Shown here: positions 44,701 to 54,440 of the stretch, one piece after another
Layout of the letters: each line of letters starts with the position of its first letter
Position numbering within the stretch: position 1 is the first letter of the stretch
Assembly: GCF_036013975.1 (NCBI RefSeq)
Contig: NZ_CP107904.1
Location: 1,860,001 to 1,924,000 of the forward strand
Length of the DNA stretch: 64,000 bases
Direction of reading: 5' to 3'
Source: Kitasatospora sp. NBC_00458
GTDB taxonomy: Bacteria; Actinomycetota; Actinomycetes; Streptomycetales; Streptomycetaceae
Position numbers and translations under genes: made by a program
Notes under the pieces: generated by a model
Told to the model about the DNA's origin: nothing
Seen by the model: the letters and a program-made list of their open reading frames with translations, nothing else
The model's database searches: none

Positions 44701-45783
44701 TCAGCGCACCGGGATGCCCAGCAGCCGGGCCAGGATCACCCGGTCCAGCTCGGCGGCGGTCGCCGCGACGTCCAGGTGGGAGTTGTCGATGATCGGCAGC
44801 CCGGAGTTGTACCAGCCGGCCATCCGCCCGTGGATCCGGGCGACCTCCTCGTCCCCGAGCCGCCGGTTGCCGCTGCGCCGCGCGTTGCGGCTGAGCACCG
44901 AGTCCAGACTGGGCAGCAGCACCACCGGGATCATGCCCGGCCCGATGTGCCGCTTCCAGCCGCCGAGGCCGATCGCCGGGCGGTCCGGGAAGACGGCGTC
45001 GTCGATGATGCAGGAGATGCCGTTGGCGAGGTAGTTGCGGCAGGCGAAACCGCAGGTCCGCCGGGCCAGCCGGTACTGCGCCTCGGAGGCGTTGTTCCAG
45101 CCGGACTGCGGGTTGGCGAAGCCGGACTGCACCCACTCCCGGACGTCGTCGAGGCTGATGTGCGCGGTCGGGCTGGGGCGCCGCTCGGCCCAGTGCCGGG
45201 CGACGGTGGTCTTGCCGGCACCGGCCGGGCCGATCAGCAGCACCGCGATCGGACCGGTGGGCGCGTGCTGCTGCGGCGCGTGCACCGGGAGCTGGACGGG
45301 CGCACCGGAGGGCAGCAGGAAGTGCCCGGTGGAACCGGGCGGCACCGGGGCCGGGGCGGGAGCCGCCAGCCGTACGGGCGGCGGACCGGCCGGGGCGGGA
45401 GCGGGAACCGGGGCGGGCACGGGAGCGGGCGCGGGAGCCGGCGGCACCGGAGGCAGCCCGGCCGAAGGCCCGGCCGGGGAACCCGGCGGCCGCCCCACGG
45501 GCGGGCCCGGCTGCTGACCCGGCTGCGGACCGGGCAGCTGACCCGCGGACGGCCCCGCCGGCACCCCGGCGGGCGCCCCGGAAGGCCCCCCGCCCGGGGA
45601 GGGCGCGGTGTCCGGCCGGACCACCGGCACGGGCACGGTCGGCGGCCCCGACAGCGGGTCCGGCGCGGACGAGGGCGCGGACGCGGCCGGCCCGGCGGCG
45701 CTACCGGGGTACGGCGGGGCCGGCGGAACCGGCGGAGCGACGGGACGTGGGGGGACTTCTCCACCCCCGGCGTACTGCGTCAC
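44701..45783 (-). CDS. P-loop ATP-binding protein with proline-rich N-terminus
   Basis: The 360-residue protein has a Pro/Ala/Gly-rich, disordered N-terminal half (about 1-165), then a kinase-like P-loop domain: GPAGAGKTT (185-193), an ISLDDVREW segment that resembles the substrate-binding Asp of small-molecule or zeta-toxin-type kinases, and an IIDDAVFPDRP Walker B-like segment. GTG 45783 follows GGGAGG by five bases; other GTGs upstream fit less well. It lies after aroQ beyond a strong terminator. The substrate is unknown. Confidence 0.7.
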   Translation of the reverse strand: MTQYAGGGEVPPRPVAPPVPPAPPYPGSAAGPAASAPSSAPDPLSGPPTVPVPVVRPDTAPSPGGGPSGAPAGVPAGPSAGQLPGPQPGQQPGPPVGRPPGSPAGPSAGLPPVPPAPAPAPVPAPVPAPAPAGPPPVRLAAPAPAPVPPGSTGHFLLPSGAPVQLPVHAPQQHAPTGPIAVLLIGPAGAGKTTVARHWAERRPSPTAHISLDDVREWVQSGFANPQSGWNNASEAQYRLARRTCGFACRNYLANGISCIIDDAVFPDRPAIGLGGWKRHIGPGMIPVVLLPSLDSVLSRNARRSGNRRLGDEEVARIHGRMAGWYNSGLPIIDNSHLDVAATAAELDRVILARLLGIPVR

Positions 45784-45820
45784 GGTCACCTCCCGACTTC
45801 TTTTCAGCGGGGACACTACA

Positions 45821-45861
45821 CGGCGGCCGGGCAGCGGACACAGTCCGCCGCCCGGCCGCCG
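45821..45861 (-). terminator. Terminator after aroQ
   Basis: A 19-bp stem with one mismatch (45821-45839 with 45843-45861) and a 3-base loop lies 20 bases after the aroQ stop and ends the shikimate operon. Confidence 0.8.
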
Positions 45862-45881
45862 ACGTGCTCACCGCCCGCCCG

Positions 45882-47917
<2,036 letters not shown>

Positions 47918-47921
<4 letters not shown>

Positions 47922-49102
47922 CGGACGATCAGGTTGTCGAGGTAGCCCTGCACGTTGCGGCGGGTCTCCGACACGTGGTCGCCGCCGAACTTCTCGCTCA
48001 CCGCGTCGGCCAGCACCAGGGCGACCATGGCCTCCGCGACGATGCCGGCGGCCGGCACGGCACAGACGTCCGAACGCTGGTGGTGCGCCTTCGCCGGCTC
48101 GCCGGTGCGCACGTCGACGGTGCGCAGCGCGCGCGGGACGGTCGCGATCGGCTTCATCGCGGCGCGCACCCGCAGCAGCTCCCCGGTGGAGAGGCCGCCC
48201 TCGGTGCCGCCGGAGCGGCCGGAGGTGCGCCTGGTGCCCTCGGGGGTCGGGACGATCTCGTCGTGCGCCTGGGAACCGGGCACCCGGGCCAGCTCGAAGC
48301 CGTCGCCGACCTCGACGCCCTTGATCGCCTGGATGCCCATCAGCGCGGCGGCGAGGCGGGCGTCCAGCCGGCGGTCCCAGTGCACGTGCGAGCCGAGGCC
48401 GACCGGCACGCCGTAGGCGAGCACCTCGACGACGCCGCCGAGGGTGTCGCCGTCCTTGTGGGCCTGGTCGATCTCGGCGACCATCGCCTTCGAGGCGTCG
48501 GCGTCCAGGCAGCGGACCGGGTCCGCGTCCAGCTTCGCCTCGTCGGACGGCAGCGGCAGCACGCCGGCCGGGGCCTTGGCGGCGGCCAGCTCGACCACGT
48601 GGCTGACGATCTCGATGCCGCAGGTCTCCTTGAGGAACGCGCGGGCGACGGCGCCGAGCGCGACCCGGGCGGCCGTCTCACGGGCGCTGGCGCGCTCCAG
48701 GATCGGACGGGCCTCGTCGATCGAGTACTTCTGCATGCCGGCCAGGTCGGCGTGGCCGGGGCGGGGGCGGGTCAGCGCCTCGTTGCGGCCGAGCCCGGCC
48801 AGCACCTCGGGGTCGACCGGGTCGGCCGACATGACCTGCTCCCACTTCGGCCACTCGGTGTTGCCGACCATGATCGCCACCGGGCTGCCCATGGTCTCGC
48901 CGTGCCGGACGCCGCCGAGGAAGGTCACCTCGTCCTGCTCGAACTTCATCCGTGCGCCGCGGCCGTAGCCGAGCCGGCGGCGCGCCAGCGCGTCGGCCAC
49001 CACGGCGGTGGTGACCGGTACACCGGCGGGCAGGCCCTCCAGCGTCGCGACGAGTGCGGGACCGTGCGACTCCCCCGCCGTCAGCCAGCGCAACGTACCC
49101 AA
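47918..49102 (-). CDS. aroC: Chorismate synthase
   Basis: The 394-residue FMN-dependent enzyme makes chorismate from EPSP. Family signatures are [56 protein letters not shown] and [14 protein letters not shown] at 49102 is taken as the start: AAGGAG stands five bases before it and the product then begins with [13 protein letters not shown], the usual N-terminus. The frame continues upstream without homology. aroK, aroB and aroQ follow by overlaps; EPSP synthase (aroA) is not in the window. Confidence 0.95.
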
Positions 49103-49319
49103 CGGAGCTCCTTCATCAGCGGACCGGCCGCGCAGCCGCGACCCGCCCGGGCGTGCGTGCCTTCTCCCCCGAATCCTTTCACGTCCCGGGACCGCCCGGC
49201 CGCACGGTCCGCGTGACGGACGGCGACCGGCCGACCTGCGGACGGACCGGACCAGGGTCCGGCGCGCCCCGGGGTGGTGCCGCGGCGGGTCCGGGGCCGC
49301 GCCCGGCGGACCCCCGGGC

Positions 49320-50150
49320 TCAGCGGGCGGCGAGCGCCGCCTCGCCCGCCGCGCGGACCGCCGCCAGCGGGCCGGGCGTGCGCCCGGTGAAGAGTTCGTC
49401 CTGGAGCACCGCCTGGTGCACCAGCAGGTCCAGCCCGCCGAGCACGGTCGCCCCGCGCTCCGTGCAGACGGCGGCCAGCCGGGTCGGCCACGGGTGGTAG
49501 AGCACGTCGAACAGCGCACCCGGCTCGGCCGGGAGCGCGTCCGCGAAGCCGTCGGTGGCACCGGCGGGCGTGGTGGAGACGGTCAGCGGCTGGGCCAGCG
49601 CCTCGGCACCGCGCGCCCAGTCGGCGGTCCGGACGGCGACGCCGAGCCGCTCGCCCAGCTCCGCCATCTCGCGGGCCCGCTCGGGGCTGCGCACGTAGAC
49701 GGTCACCTCGCGGGTGCCGAGCAGGGCCAGCGCCGCCAGCGCCGAGGAGGCGGTGGCGCCGGCGCCGAGCACCGCCGCCGACGGGACGTCGGTCACGCCG
49801 CGCTCGCGCAGCGCGTTGACCAGCCCGGGGACGTCGGTGTTGTCACCGGTCCGCCGCCCGTCGGCGGTGAACACGACGGTGTTCACCGCCTCCACCGAGC
49901 GCGCGGTGCCGCTGACCTCGTCGAGCAGCGGGATGACCGCCCGCTTGAGCGGCATGGTGAGCGACAGGCCCGCCCACTCGGCCTCGTCCAGTCCGGCGAG
50001 GAAGGCGGGCAGCCCCTCCTCGTCCACCTCGAAGCGGTCGTACCGCCAGTCGTCCAGCCCGAGCGCCGCGAAGGCGGCCCGGTGCAGGTCCGGCGAGAGC
50101 GAGTGGACGATGGGCGAGCCGAGGACGGCGGCCCGGTGCCTGCTGGTCAT
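49320..50150 (-). CDS. aroE: Shikimate 5-dehydrogenase
   Basis: The 276-residue NADP enzyme reduces 3-dehydroshikimate. [18 protein letters not shown] binds shikimate; the catalytic Lys lies in LTMPLK and the Asp in GDNTDVPG. The NADP loop is [17 protein letters not shown] 50150 has GGGAGG seven bases upstream. It is 217 bases upstream of aroC on the same strand and begins 29 bases after the first mltG gene ends, so it may share that transcript. Confidence 0.93.
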   Translation of the reverse strand: MTSRHRAAVLGSPIVHSLSPDLHRAAFAALGLDDWRYDRFEVDEEGLPAFLAGLDEAEWAGLSLTMPLKRAVIPLLDEVSGTARSVEAVNTVVFTADGRRTGDNTDVPGLVNALRERGVTDVPSAAVLGAGATASSALAALALLGTREVTVYVRSPERAREMAELGERLGVAVRTADWARGAEALAQPLTVSTTPAGATDGFADALPAEPGALFDVLYHPWPTRLAAVCTERGATVLGGLDLLVHQAVLQDELFTGRTPGPLAAVRAAGEAALAAR

Positions 50151-50179
50151 GCTGGTGCCTCCCCGGCCGTGGTCCGCCG

Positions 50180-52192
50180 TCACTTGGTCGTGCAGTGGAC
50201 GGCCACCTTGTCGAACTTCTGGCCGTTCGCCTTGCAGTACTCCTCGACGTTGGCCGCGTGCTCGGTGTCCGTCTCGGCGAACAGGGTGCTGGTCGGCGAC
50301 ATCGCGATGAAGTACAGCCACTTGCCGTCCGCCGGGTTCAGCGTCGCCTTGATGGCGTCCTGGCCGGGGTTGGAGATCGGGCCGGGCGGCAGGCCCGGGT
50401 TGTAGTAGGTGTTGTACTTGTTGGACGCGTCGTTGATGTCCTTCTTGTCCAGCACCTTGCGGCCCAGCGCGTACTGCAGCGTGGTGTCCATACCGAGCTT
50501 GCCGTCGATCTTGCCCTTGTCGGCCAGCCGGTTCTGGATGGTCCGGGCCATCTTCGCGAAGTCCGCCGGGTTGTTGCCCTCGGCCTGCAGGATGCTCGCC
50601 TCGATGACGACCTCGTAGCCGGTCTTGAGGCCGATCTTGGGAGCCTCCGCGTCCAGGGCGGCATAGCGCTCGACGGCGTTCTTGACCATCTGCTTGAGCA
50701 GGTCCTCGGGCTTCATGCCGTCGGCGATCGAGTAGCGGGCCGGCCAGAGGAAGCCCTCGATGTTGCCGTTGGCGTACGGGGGCAGTCCGAGGCTGCCGAC
50801 CTGGGCCTTGGCGACCTCGGCCGTGGTGCCCTTGGGGAGCTGCAGCTTGTCGTCGATCTTGACGTAGGTGGCGGCGGCGGTCAGCCCCTCCTGGATGATC
50901 AGCTTCTCGCCGCCGTTGGCCTCCACGAGGCTCGTGACGGCGGACTCGGCCGACATCTCCCGGGGAACGGTGTACGTACCGGGCTGGATGGTGGCGCACT
51001 TCGGGTTCTTGTCGCACGCGTTGGTAAAGGCCTTGACGCTCTTCACCACGCCCGCGGCCTTCAGCGCCGCACCCATCTGGGACCCGACCGCGCCCTGCTT
51101 GATCTCCACCGTCGTCGTGCCGCTGCCCTTGCCGCTGAAGTCCGGCGGCGGACCGAAGTTGTCCTGGTAGAAGCCGTAGCCCCACCAGCCGGCGCCGCCC
51201 ATGGCGCCGAGCAGCACCAGTGCGACCACCAGGCAGGCGCCGCCGTTGCGGCGCCCCGACTTCTTGCCCTTCTCCTTGCGCTTCTTCTTCGCCTCGCGGG
51301 ACTGGTCCTCCTCGCCGAGGAAGCCGTCCTGCTCCTCGAACGCGTCCCCGTCGCCCTCGGAGTACTCCTCCTCGTGGCCGTCCCACTCGTCCTCGGCGTG
51401 CTCGGGCGCGGCCTCCGCGGGGCCGGCGCCGGCCTCCAGGGCGGCGGCCTCGGCCTCCCAGTCGATGCCGTCCGGGCCCGGACCGGAGGCCGGCGCGGCG
51501 GCGGGCGCCTTCCGCCGGCGCGATCCGGCCTGCGCCTCCCCGGCCTGCGGCGGGACGGGCTGCTGCTGCAGGGGCTGCTGCTGTCCGGGCTGCTGGCCGG
51601 GCTGCTGCTGCGTGCCCTGGGGCATCTGCTGCTGCGGGTAGCCCTGCTGGCCGCCCCCGAACTGCTGCTGCTCCTGCGGGAATCCCTGGCCCTGCGGGTA
51701 GCCCTGCTGGGGCTGCCCCTGCTGGGGGTAACCCTGCTGACCCATGCCCTGCTGACCCATGCCCTGCTGCTGGCCGCCCATGCCGGGCTGCATCTGCTGC
51801 TGCGGGTAGCCCTGCTGCGGCATGCCCTGGGGGACCTGCTGCTGCCCGTAGCCCTGCTGGCCGCCCCCGAACTGCTGCTGCTCCTGCGGATAGCCCTGGC
51901 CCTGCGGGAATCCCTGGCCCTGCGGGTAGCCCTGCTGGGGCTGCCCCTGCTGGGGGTAACCCTGCTGACCCATGCCCTGCTGACCCACGCCCTGCTGCTG
52001 GCCGCCCATGCCGGGCTGCATCTGCTGCTGCGGGTACCCCTGTTCACCGCCGCCGTACTGCGCCTGCTGGGGGTGCTGCTGCCACTGCCCGTCCTGCTGG
52101 CCGGGGACCGGCTGCTGACCGCCGTACCCGGGATCGTCCGGATTCCACGGCTCGGAGCCCTGGGGGCCGTAGCCCCGACCCAGATCGGTCAT
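50180..52192 (-). CDS. mltG: MltG-type endolytic murein transglycosylase with long Gln-rich N-terminus
   Basis: The 670-residue protein has a cytoplasmic N-terminus of about 310 residues, first Gln/Gly/Pro-rich and repetitive (1-215), then acidic. One membrane segment (about 318-340, ACLVVALVLLGAMGGAGWWG) and an extracytoplasmic YceG/MltG domain follow, with GFLWPARYSIADG and EASILQAEGNNPADF. MltG cuts nascent glycan strands near the membrane. The residue aligned with the E. coli catalytic Glu of ASIVEKE appears to be Gln here, while the second Glu is kept. It starts MTDL like its paralogue upstream. Confidence 0.85.
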   Translation of the reverse strand: MTDLGRGYGPQGSEPWNPDDPGYGGQQPVPGQQDGQWQQHPQQAQYGGGEQGYPQQQMQPGMGGQQQGVGQQGMGQQGYPQQGQPQQGYPQGQGFPQGQGYPQEQQQFGGGQQGYGQQQVPQGMPQQGYPQQQMQPGMGGQQQGMGQQGMGQQGYPQQGQPQQGYPQGQGFPQEQQQFGGGQQGYPQQQMPQGTQQQPGQQPGQQQPLQQQPVPPQAGEAQAGSRRRKAPAAAPASGPGPDGIDWEAEAAALEAGAGPAEAAPEHAEDEWDGHEEEYSEGDGDAFEEQDGFLGEEDQSREAKKKRKEKGKKSGRRNGGACLVVALVLLGAMGGAGWWGYGFYQDNFGPPPDFSGKGSGTTTVEIKQGAVGSQMGAALKAAGVVKSVKAFTNACDKNPKCATIQPGTYTVPREMSAESAVTSLVEANGGEKLIIQEGLTAAATYVKIDDKLQLPKGTTAEVAKAQVGSLGLPPYANGNIEGFLWPARYSIADGMKPEDLLKQMVKNAVERYAALDAEAPKIGLKTGYEVVIEASILQAEGNNPADFAKMARTIQNRLADKGKIDGKLGMDTTLQYALGRKVLDKKDINDASNKYNTYYNPGLPPGPISNPGQDAIKATLNPADGKWLYFIAMSPTSTLFAETDTEHAANVEEYCKANGQKFDKVAVHCTTK
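51614..52042 (-). repeat. Tandem duplication inside mltG
   Basis: Residues 51-126 and 127-193 are nearly identical copies of a Gln/Gly/Pro-rich unit that starts QGYPQQQMQPGMGG. The second lacks one six-residue step (GQGYPQ). The near identity at DNA level over about 200 bases suggests a recent duplication. Confidence 0.75.
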
Positions 52193-52600
52193 TGATCCCC
52201 TTATACCGACGGAGACGACCGGAGGATCGGCCCGGCCGTCCGGGACGGTGTCCCGGCTGATTCTCGAACCGGCGTGCTAGCGCAACACCTGGACGGAGAC
52301 GCTACCGTACCGCAGACGGTCTCCCGGCCGGGCCCTCGGCCGCCGGCCGGACCCTCCGTACGCGGCCGGTGCACCGCGGGCCGACCCCCGGCGGGAGTCC
52401 GCCCGACCGGGCCGGCGGACGTGCACCGCCCCGTCACCGGACCGCCACCGGACGCACTCCGGAGACCCGTCGAACACCCGCCGAACCGCCACCGGACAGC
52501 CACCGGGCGCCTGCCGGACCGTCACCGCGCCACCGTCCCGCCCGCCCCGCCCGCCCCGGCGGCGACGGCCGCCCGGCAGGTCGGCGGCCCGCGCGGCGGC
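52193..52600. other. Intergenic between the two mltG genes
   Basis: No ORF is supported in these 408 bases. On the minus strand a GTTGCG...TACGGT region near 52280-52310 might hold an mltG promoter, but the hexamer spacing is unclear. At 52430-52540 the DNA is a degenerate array of CACCGGAC/CCGCCACCGGA units. Confidence 0.45.
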
Positions 52601-53848
52601 TCAGTGCCCGGCCTCCCCCGACGGCACCGAGGCACCCGCCGAGGCCGCCCCCGAGGACGGCTCCGACGCGGAGGCCGAGGGGCTCGCCGACACCCGGTTG
52701 GCGTTGAACTCCGCCACGTTCTTCTGCTGCACGTCGAAGCTGTCGGTGAACCGGGTGTCCCCGGGCTTCACCGTGACGAAGTAGAGCCAGTCCCCCGCCA
52801 CCGGGTCGACCGCCGCCATGATCGCCTGCCGCCCCGGGTTGGAGATCGGCGTCGGCGGCAACCCGGTGTGCCGGTAGGTGTTGTAGGGGGAGTCGAGCCG
52901 CGTGTCGGTGACGCTGGTGTTCAGCGTCGACCGCCCGAGCGCGTAGTTGATGGTCGAGTCCAGCTGGAGCGGCATGCCCTTCGCCAGCCGGTTGTAGATG
53001 ACCCGGGACACCTTGCCCATGTCCTCGGTGTTGTCGGCCTCGCCCTGGATCATGCTCGCGATGGTCACCAGCCCGTACAGGCTCTGCCCGAGGTTCTGCG
53101 CGACGACCTCCGCGTCGTCCCGGGCGAACTCCTTGCCGGCCCGCTCGACCATCTGCTTCAGCAGGTCGACCGCGGTGGTGTCCTCGGTGACGCTGTACGT
53201 CGCGGGGAAGAGGTACCCCTCGGGGCTGCCGTTGGTGAACTCCGGCAGGCCCAGTTCGGCGGCCTGCTCCTGGGCCGCCTTCTCGGTGGTGCCCTCGGGG
53301 AGCTGGAGCTTGCGGTCGATCGCCGCGTAGATCTGGCTGCCCCGCCACCCCTCGGGGATGGTCAGGCCGTTGGCGTTGGCCGGGTCCACCAGCACGGCGA
53401 GCGCGGCGGCCGCGGACATCTTCTGCCGCAGTGTGTAGGTGCCGGGCTGGATCCGCCCGGCGGCGGCCGCACTGCCCTTGGCCGCCCGGGTGAAGGCGAT
53501 CGAGCTGGCGACGACGCCGTTGCGCACCAGGGCCGAGGCGATCTGGCTGAGCCCCGCGCCCTCCGGCACCGAGACCTGGACCGAACCGGACCCGCCGCCC
53601 GCGTAGTCCGCGACGGCCGGCGGCTTGTGCTGGCCCTGGATCCAGCTGAACCCGGCCAGCCCGGCCCCGCCGAACACCGCGATCAGCGAGAGCGCGGTGA
53701 GCAGGCAGGCCAGCCCGTTGCGCCGGCGGTGCGGGTCCGGCGGCTCGGGGCGCCGGCGGTGCGCCCCCGGCGGGCGGCCCTCCGGTTCCACGGCCGGCGC
53801 ACCGAGATGGCCGGGGGTGAGTCCGGGCGTGAAGTCCAGGTCGGTCAC
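52601..53848 (-). CDS. MltG-type endolytic murein transglycosylase, second copy
   Basis: The 415-residue protein has a short basic cytoplasmic N-terminus, a membrane segment at about 47-70 (LACLLTALSLIAVFGGAGLA) and a YceG/MltG domain with PEGYLFPATYSVTED and IASMIQGEADNTEDMGKVSRV. The position of the E. coli catalytic Glu again reads Gln, followed by a conserved Glu. A Ser/Ala-rich tail ends it. GTG 53848 follows AGGGG and gives the MTDL start shared with the neighbour. It lies between ruvX and the longer paralogue. Confidence 0.82.
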   Translation of the reverse strand: MTDLDFTPGLTPGHLGAPAVEPEGRPPGAHRRRPEPPDPHRRRNGLACLLTALSLIAVFGGAGLAGFSWIQGQHKPPAVADYAGGGSGSVQVSVPEGAGLSQIASALVRNGVVASSIAFTRAAKGSAAAAGRIQPGTYTLRQKMSAAAALAVLVDPANANGLTIPEGWRGSQIYAAIDRKLQLPEGTTEKAAQEQAAELGLPEFTNGSPEGYLFPATYSVTEDTTAVDLLKQMVERAGKEFARDDAEVVAQNLGQSLYGLVTIASMIQGEADNTEDMGKVSRVIYNRLAKGMPLQLDSTINYALGRSTLNTSVTDTRLDSPYNTYRHTGLPPTPISNPGRQAIMAAVDPVAGDWLYFVTVKPGDTRFTDSFDVQQKNVAEFNANRVSASPSASASEPSSGAASAGASVPSGEAGH

Positions 53849-53895
53849 TGCGCCCCTCTGCGGGTCCGCGCGGAAAGCGCACGACGGCAACGGCA

Positions 53896-53931
53896 GAGGG
53901 GCCCGTGCGGACGCGTCCGCACGGGCCCCTC
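53896..53931 (-). terminator. 36-bp perfect palindrome between ruvX and mltG
   Basis: The 18-base halves are exact reverse complements with no spacer (centre GACGCGTC). It lies 24 bases after ruvX and 47 bases before the GTG of the next gene, so it is a terminator of alaS-ruvX or an attenuator for the transglycosylase gene. Confidence 0.75.
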
Positions 53932-53954
53932 ATCGGGACGTTAGATCAGGCCGG

Positions 53955-54440
53955 TCAGCCGGCCGCCTCGACGCTCTCACCGGGCGGGCGTCCGCTCACC
54001 CGTTCGGACTCAAGGGCGGACTGGAGGATCACGACGGCCGCCGCCTGGTCGACGACCGAGCGGCCCTTCTTCGCCTTGACCCCGGAGGCGCGCAGCCCGT
54101 GGGTGGCGGTGACGGTCGACATCCGCTCGTCCACCAGCCGAACCGGCACCGGCCAGAGCCGGTTCGCCAGCCGGGCCGCGTACCCGCGGACCTTCTCCGC
54201 CGCCGGGCCCTCCTTGCCGCTGAGCGAGCGCGGCAGCCCGACGATCACCTCGATCGCGCCGTACTCCTCGGCGATCGCGGCGATCCGGGCCTGCGACTTC
54301 ACCCCTGCGGGGACGGTCTCGACCGGTGTGGCGAGCACCCCGTCGGGGTCGCAGGACGCGACCCCGATCCGGGCGTCCCCGACGTCGACGGCGATCCGCC
54401 GCCCCCGCCGGAAGGGCCGTTCCTCGACCTGCTCGTCCAT
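53955..54440 (-). CDS. ruvX: RuvX/YqgF-type Holliday-junction resolvase homologue
   Basis: The 161-residue RNase H-fold protein has the first catalytic Asp in RRIAVDVGDARIGVA (D19), EVIVGLPRSLSGKEG, and VRLVDERMSTVTAT with the second acidic pair. The family acts in 16S rRNA 5'-end maturation or resolves junctions. Its ATG overlaps the alaS stop by one base (TGATG), the usual alaS-ruvX pairing. Confidence 0.92.
   Translation of the reverse strand: MDEQVEERPFRRGRRIAVDVGDARIGVASCDPDGVLATPVETVPAGVKSQARIAAIAEEYGAIEVIVGLPRSLSGKEGPAAEKVRGYAARLANRLWPVPVRLVDERMSTVTATHGLRASGVKAKKGRSVVDQAAAVVILQSALESERVSGRPPGESVEAAG

Noticed and set aside
51614..52042. CRISPR-like repeats
   Set aside because: The repeats are in frame, protein-coding, tandem without unique spacers, and encode a Gln-rich tract.
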